A DNA stretch of 33,949 nt, taken from an uncultured Bacilli bacterium (GTDB lineage: Bacteria > Bacillota_I > Bacilli_A > RFN20 > CAG-826). A model generated the notes under the pieces. That model made no database searches. It had not been told where the DNA came from and worked only from the letters and a program-made list of their open reading frames with translations. Within the stretch, counting starts at the first letter, position 1. The number at the start of each line of letters is the position of its first letter. The DNA lies in contig CALVOS010000005.1 of the NCBI GenBank assembly GCA_944350325.1, positions 1 to 33,949 on the forward strand, written 5' to 3'. Positions 30,756 to 33,949 of this stretch are shown piece after piece. The position numbers were made by a program, and so were the translations under genes.

Positions 30756-31980
30756 CCTCGCCCTTCATCCACTGGCTCGGGGTCGTTCCCGTCTGCTTCT
30801 TGAACACTTCCGTGAAGTACTTCTCGTCCCCATATCCTACCTTGTAGGCGACCTCGTTCACCCGGTATTTCCCAGAACGGAGAAGAATTCCCGCCTCGCG
30901 GATCCTCGTCTTCGTCAGAAGGGAGTTGAAGGTGGTCCTCAGCTCGCGCTGGATGAGGTGCATGAGGTAGCTCGGGGAGACGTTCAGCCGTTCCGCGACG
31001 AGGGAGACGGAAAGAGGCTTCATGTATTCCTGGTTGATGATCTCGACCGCGCGGATGAGGTTAGGGGTGTAGCGGGACCCGGCCTCGTTATGGACCTGGA
31101 CGCTGTTGACGAACTTCATAAGTCCGTTTGTGGCGACGCTTTTCGCCTCCTCGTAGGCCTCGTGGATCCGGAGGGCACCCTCGAAGGGGGCGCTGATGCC
31201 GATCGAGCATGTCATCCTGGTCCTGGCCTCGAACCCTTCCAAGGCCGCCTGGACGGCCGTTTCGATCTCCGGAAGTCCCTTCGCGCCGGCGATGAGCGCG
31301 ACTTTCTGATGATAGATGCCGGATGTGCAGGGAATCTTCGCCTTTCCGAATGCCTTTTCCAGTTCCTCCTCGAGATAGGAGAGCTCTTCCTGGTCCTCCT
31401 TCGTCGGCTCGTCGAGGACGCCGATGAGGAAGCGCCCTTCCTGGACGGCGGGGAGGGAGAGGAGGCCTGCCTGGCGCTCGATCTCAGGGAGGGCGTCCAG
31501 GGACTCGAGGCGGATGAGGGAGCGGACGAGCTTCCTCTTCATCTCCTCCCGGGAGGTCTGGAGGACGCCTCTTTCCAGGGAGGACCTTTCCCTTTCCTCG
31601 AGCCTTGAGCAGGACTTGAGGACGACGTCGATGAGCTGCTCGTTCGAGACCGGCTTGAGGAGGTAGGAGGCGACGTTGGCGTCGATCGCCATGCGCGCGT
31701 ACTCGAACTCTCCGTAGCCGGAAAGGATGATGATCTCGCTCTGGTTCCCCTTTTCGCGGAGGGCCTTGATCATCTCCGCGCCGTCCATCCTGGGCATCTT
31801 GAGGTCGCTCAGGATGATGTCGGGCTTCAGCTCAAGGGCCTTGTGGAAGCCCTCCTCACCGTTCCTGGCCTCTCCCACGATGATGATTCCGTGCTTTTCC
31901 CACGGGATCGTCGTCTTCAGGCCAAGGCGGGCCAGGGGCTCGTCCTCAACGATGAGCATCGTCCGTTTCATCCGTTCCAT
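30733..31980 (-). CDS. YesN-type response regulator with AraC-type DNA-binding domain
   Basis: 415 residues, shorter than many YesN proteins of about 500. The receiver domain has V-E-D-E (11-14), the phosphoacceptor D59 in L-S-D-L-K-M-P, S87 and K109 in L-L-K-P. A middle domain (about 120-300) follows, then a C-terminal pair of helix-turn-helices with L-N-V-S-P-S-Y-L-M-H-L and the final G-Y-G-D-E-K-Y-F-T-E-V-F-K-K-Q-T-G-T-T-P typical of AraC/XylS. A GGGAGG site precedes the ATG at 31980. The leader is very short after a terminator hairpin (32027-32000), so transcription may come partly from readthrough of the upstream surface-protein gene. Confidence 0.93.
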   Translation of the reverse strand: MERMKRTMLIVEDEPLARLGLKTTIPWEKHGIIIVGEARNGEEGFHKALELKPDIILSDLKMPRMDGAEMIKALREKGNQSEIIILSGYGEFEYARMAIDANVASYLLKPVSNEQLIDVVLKSCSRLEERERSSLERGVLQTSREEMKRKLVRSLIRLESLDALPEIERQAGLLSLPAVQEGRFLIGVLDEPTKEDQEELSYLEEELEKAFGKAKIPCTSGIYHQKVALIAGAKGLPEIETAVQAALEGFEARTRMTCSIGISAPFEGALRIHEAYEEAKSVATNGLMKFVNSVQVHNEAGSRYTPNLIRAVEIINQEYMKPLSVSLVAERLNVSPSYLMHLIQRELRTTFNSLLTKTRIREAGILLRSGKYRVNEVAYKVGYGDEKYFTEVFKKQTGTTPSQWMKGEDERKGGN

Positions 31981-31999
31981 TTTAGCCTCCCTTTAACGG

Positions 32000-32027
32000 A
32001 GAAAGCCGGCCCCACGAGGGGGCCGGC
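32000..32027 (-). terminator. Hairpin between surface-protein gene and response regulator
   Basis: GCCGGCCCC and GGGGCCGGC (9-base arms, 5-base loop) are followed on the minus strand by TTTCTCC. The T run is weak, so it may allow partial readthrough into the regulator gene, whose ATG is only 20 bases further on. Confidence 0.65.
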
Positions 32028-32044
32028 ATGATGTGAAGGTGCCT

Positions 32045-33949
32045 TTACTTCTTCTTGCGGAGCAGGAAGAACCAGGCGAGGAATCCGATCAGTCCGACGC
32101 CGGCGATCGCGCCGATGACGATTCCGGCGATCGCGCCAGGCTCAAGCCCGGCGGGCTCTTCGGTGGGATCACTCGGCTGAGGCTCGCTCGTGCTATCCCC
32201 AGGCTCGCTGGTGATAGGACCGGAGGCGGACCCGCTGTCGTCGGGGTCAACCGGGGAGGAGGGCTCGGCGACCGTGATGGTGATGGACTCGACGGTCTCG
32301 TTCCCGAACTCGTCCCTCGCGGTGACGGTGACGGTGTAGTCGCCCGCCTTCTCGGCGAGGAAGGAGTTGTCGGGCGCCTCGATCGTCTCGAAGGCGTCCC
32401 CGGATCCGTAGGTCACCTCGACGTCAAGCTCGATTTCCTCGGAGGGGGTCGTCTCATCTTCCGCGACGATGGTGAAGCTGACGGTGTCCCCGACCTCGTA
32501 GTTGTTCGCCTCGGGAGCGATCGTGACGGTCGGCCCCGTGAAGTCGGTGACCATGGCGGGCAGCTTTCCGGCATAGCGTCCGCTGAGCCCGTCGGTCCTG
32601 AGGAGGCTCATCTCCTCGATCGTGAAGGCGCAGGGGGAGGAGGCGTAGGCGGCATCTCCGCCATGGAGGTGGATGTTGGTGAGCTTGCCGTAGGCGATCC
32701 CGCTCTTCCCGAGGTCGATCTCGATGAGGTTCTCTCCCTCGGCGAGCGCCATGCCGATCGGCTCGCCGTCCGTTCCCTTGAGCTGGCCGGCGTTGAAGTA
32801 GAGCGTCTGCGAGGCCTCGCCCCGCGCCTGGAACTCCATGCGGAAGCCGACGAGGGCGTCATCGCGGGCGGTTTCGCTATTGATGTTCAGGCGGAGGATA
32901 TCGCCCTGGTTCGTGACGTCGTAGCCGGAGATGTAGGCGTAGTCGCCGGTCATCGAGACCGCGAGGGGCTCCGAGAGAAGGGACTGGGCCTCCGTGGTCT
33001 TCAGGAGGGACTGATAGGCGGAGACAGTGACGTTGCCGATGCTGGGAAGGCCTTCGATATCGTTGAAATGGCCGTGGTAGTGCGCGGATTTCGTCACATC
33101 GTAGCCGGATTTCTCAAGATCGATCGCGAGAGTTACGGTCTCCCCTTCGGCGATCGCCTGAGGCTCGAGGGCGACCCCGTCGGTGCCGATGAGGGCGCCG
33201 TCCTTGAGGTACTTGCTCGCAAGGCCCTCCTGTTCGAGGGAGAGGACGGAGGTGTCGCCTCCGCCTTCCCCGCCGGTGATCTCAAGCGTGAGGACCCTGG
33301 CCTTCTCGGAGACGTAGCCGATGTAGAGGTAGCCTCCGCTCGGGGCGCCCGGCTCGCCGATCGCCTGCTTCTCCGCTAGCTCCGGCGTCGCCTCGTCCGC
33401 GAAGAAGATGGAGTCGATGAGGATTTGGCCCTCAGTGTGGCTCCAGTAGAGGTTGAGCTCCCCGTTGATGGCGTCCTTCCTGAGGTTGTCGTTCTCGCTT
33501 GTGGAGAACACCATCCAGGTGTAGCCGTTTTCGTCGACGGTGCTGAACTCCGCGGTCAGATAGCCATAGTCGGCGAGGCCGCTGGTGTAGTAGATCTCGG
33601 CGGCGTTCGAGCCGACCTTGAAGCGGAAGTTATTGAAGTCCGCCCCGCCCTCGGCCTTGGCGACGACGACCATGTAGTCCTTCGGAGTCGGGTCCTTCGC
33701 CCCGATGAAGAAGTTGGAATAGGCGCCGTTGGTCGCGGGGAGGACCATGTTGTGCCCGTCGAAGCTCACGCCTTCCGCGTCGTTCCAGTTGACGACGTAG
33801 TCGATGCCGTGGGCGATGAGCTCCTCCGGCGCGTTGCTATACGCGGTGGGCCAGCCGCCCTTCGTGTAGCTGAACTCGAAGTCGTTCAGGTAGCTCGCGG
33901 TCGAAAGGTCGATCGAGGGCGCGTAGGGGTAGGCCGTCCTTCCCTGGAG
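32045..33949 (-). CDS. C-terminal part of a membrane-anchored surface protein (5' end outside window)
   Basis: 634 codons are visible and the frame is open to the right edge, so the gene continues beyond the window; the GTG at 33769 is just an internal valine. The visible part is beta-rich and reads as carbohydrate-binding or lectin-like modules, for example N-D-F-E-F-S-Y-T-K-G-G-W-P at the edge. An Ig-like/cadherin-like domain follows, ending in Y-T-V-T-V-T-A-R-D-E-F-G-N. Next comes a Pro/Ser/Asp/Glu-rich linker, a C-terminal membrane helix (A-I-A-G-I-V-I-G-A-I-A-G-V-G-L-I-G-F-L) and R-K-K-K. There is no LPXTG motif. Its place beside the sugar regulator suggests extracellular glycan binding or hydrolysis. 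No catalytic motif is visible in this part. Confidence 0.75.
   Translation of the reverse strand, partial: LQGRTAYPYAPSIDLSTASYLNDFEFSYTKGGWPTAYSNAPEELIAHGIDYVVNWNDAEGVSFDGHNMVLPATNGAYSNFFIGAKDPTPKDYMVVVAKAEGGADFNNFRFKVGSNAAEIYYTSGLADYGYLTAEFSTVDENGYTWMVFSTSENDNLRKDAINGELNLYWSHTEGQILIDSIFFADEATPELAEKQAIGEPGAPSGGYLYIGYVSEKARVLTLEITGGEGGGDTSVLSLEQEGLASKYLKDGALIGTDGVALEPQAIAEGETVTLAIDLEKSGYDVTKSAHYHGHFNDIEGLPSIGNVTVSAYQSLLKTTEAQSLLSEPLAVSMTGDYAYISGYDVTNQGDILRLNINSETARDDALVGFRMEFQARGEASQTLYFNAGQLKGTDGEPIGMALAEGENLIEIDLGKSGIAYGKLTNIHLHGGDAAYASSPCAFTIEEMSLLRTDGLSGRYAGKLPAMVTDFTGPTVTIAPEANNYEVGDTVSFTIVAEDETTPSEEIELDVEVTYGSGDAFETIEAPDNSFLAEKAGDYTVTVTARDEFGNETVESITITVAEPSSPVDPDDSGSASGPITSEPGDSTSEPQPSDPTEEPAGLEPGAIAGIVIGAIAGVGLIGFLAWFFLLRKKK

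Noticed and set aside
32033-33379. 448-codon plus-strand frame over the surface-protein gene
   Set aside because: Gly/Asp/Val-rich shadow that begins next to the terminator hairpin; the minus strand has a continuous structured protein.
1-33949. CRISPR arrays, insertion sequences, phage genes or integrase sites
   Set aside because: I saw no direct-repeat array, transposase, terminal inverted repeats or phage-type gene anywhere in the window.

Overview
The window is GC-rich bacterial DNA with densely packed genes, and most long antisense reading frames are shadows of real genes. The gdpP-rplI-dnaB-yycJ-rlmH run, a one-piece tmRNA, a SipW-type signal peptidase with its substrates, and YesM/YesN two-component proteins point to Bacillota, most likely a GC-rich uncultured lineage of Bacilli/Erysipelotrichia type. 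The taxonomy is inference.

Layout. (1) 1-3558, minus strand: a lone AbiEi-like antitoxin/regulator, then a tldD-tldE (pmbA) pair. (2) 3614-4862, plus strand: an unknown protein and a small metallo-beta-lactamase-fold hydrolase. (3) 5007-10270, plus strand: the housekeeping run gdpP, rplI, dnaB, yycJ, rlmH, with touching or overlapping genes. (4) 10267-13873: a convergent Cof-type HAD phosphatase, a small unknown gene, a divergent UDP-glucose-dehydrogenase-like protein that lacks the catalytic cysteine, and a multi-pass membrane protein. (5) 14079-18887, minus strand: a four-gene surface/secretion operon. It has three exported proteins whose signal peptides share a G-x-G-x-S-x-W-x-F-like end, followed by an enlarged SipW/ER-type signal peptidase. 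(6) 19181-19583, plus strand: ssrA (tmRNA) with an unusual 19-residue tag. (7) 19803-28033, minus strand: a sugar operon made of a solute-binding lipoprotein, two ABC permeases, two different GH65 phosphorylases and beta-phosphoglucomutase. (8) 28136-31980: a plus-strand sensor-only membrane protein that runs tail-to-tail into a YesM-type histidine kinase, preceded by its YesN-type response regulator. (9) 32045 to the right edge: the C-terminal part of a large surface protein with an Ig-like domain and a membrane anchor.

How the genes work together. The sugar block reads as a complete pathway. The YesM/YesN pair probably senses an extracellular glucan or oligosaccharide and controls the importer. 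The GH65 enzymes split alpha-glucosyl disaccharides with phosphate to beta-glucose-1-phosphate, and PgmB converts that to glucose-6-phosphate. No transporter ATPase is present, so an MsmX-like shared ATPase elsewhere is expected. The SipW block looks self-contained: one peptidase and three likely clients that may form an extracellular fibre or coat.

Two cross-cutting observations stand out. First, four transcription-unit heads (753 minus, 3649 plus, 5007 plus, 28136 plus) carry a TATAAT/GATAAT box ending only 6-8 bases before the ATG and have no Shine-Dalgarno sequence, which suggests leaderless mRNAs. Second, two proteins look like decayed or remodelled family members: the cysteine-less nucleotide-sugar dehydrogenase and the kinase-less sensor.
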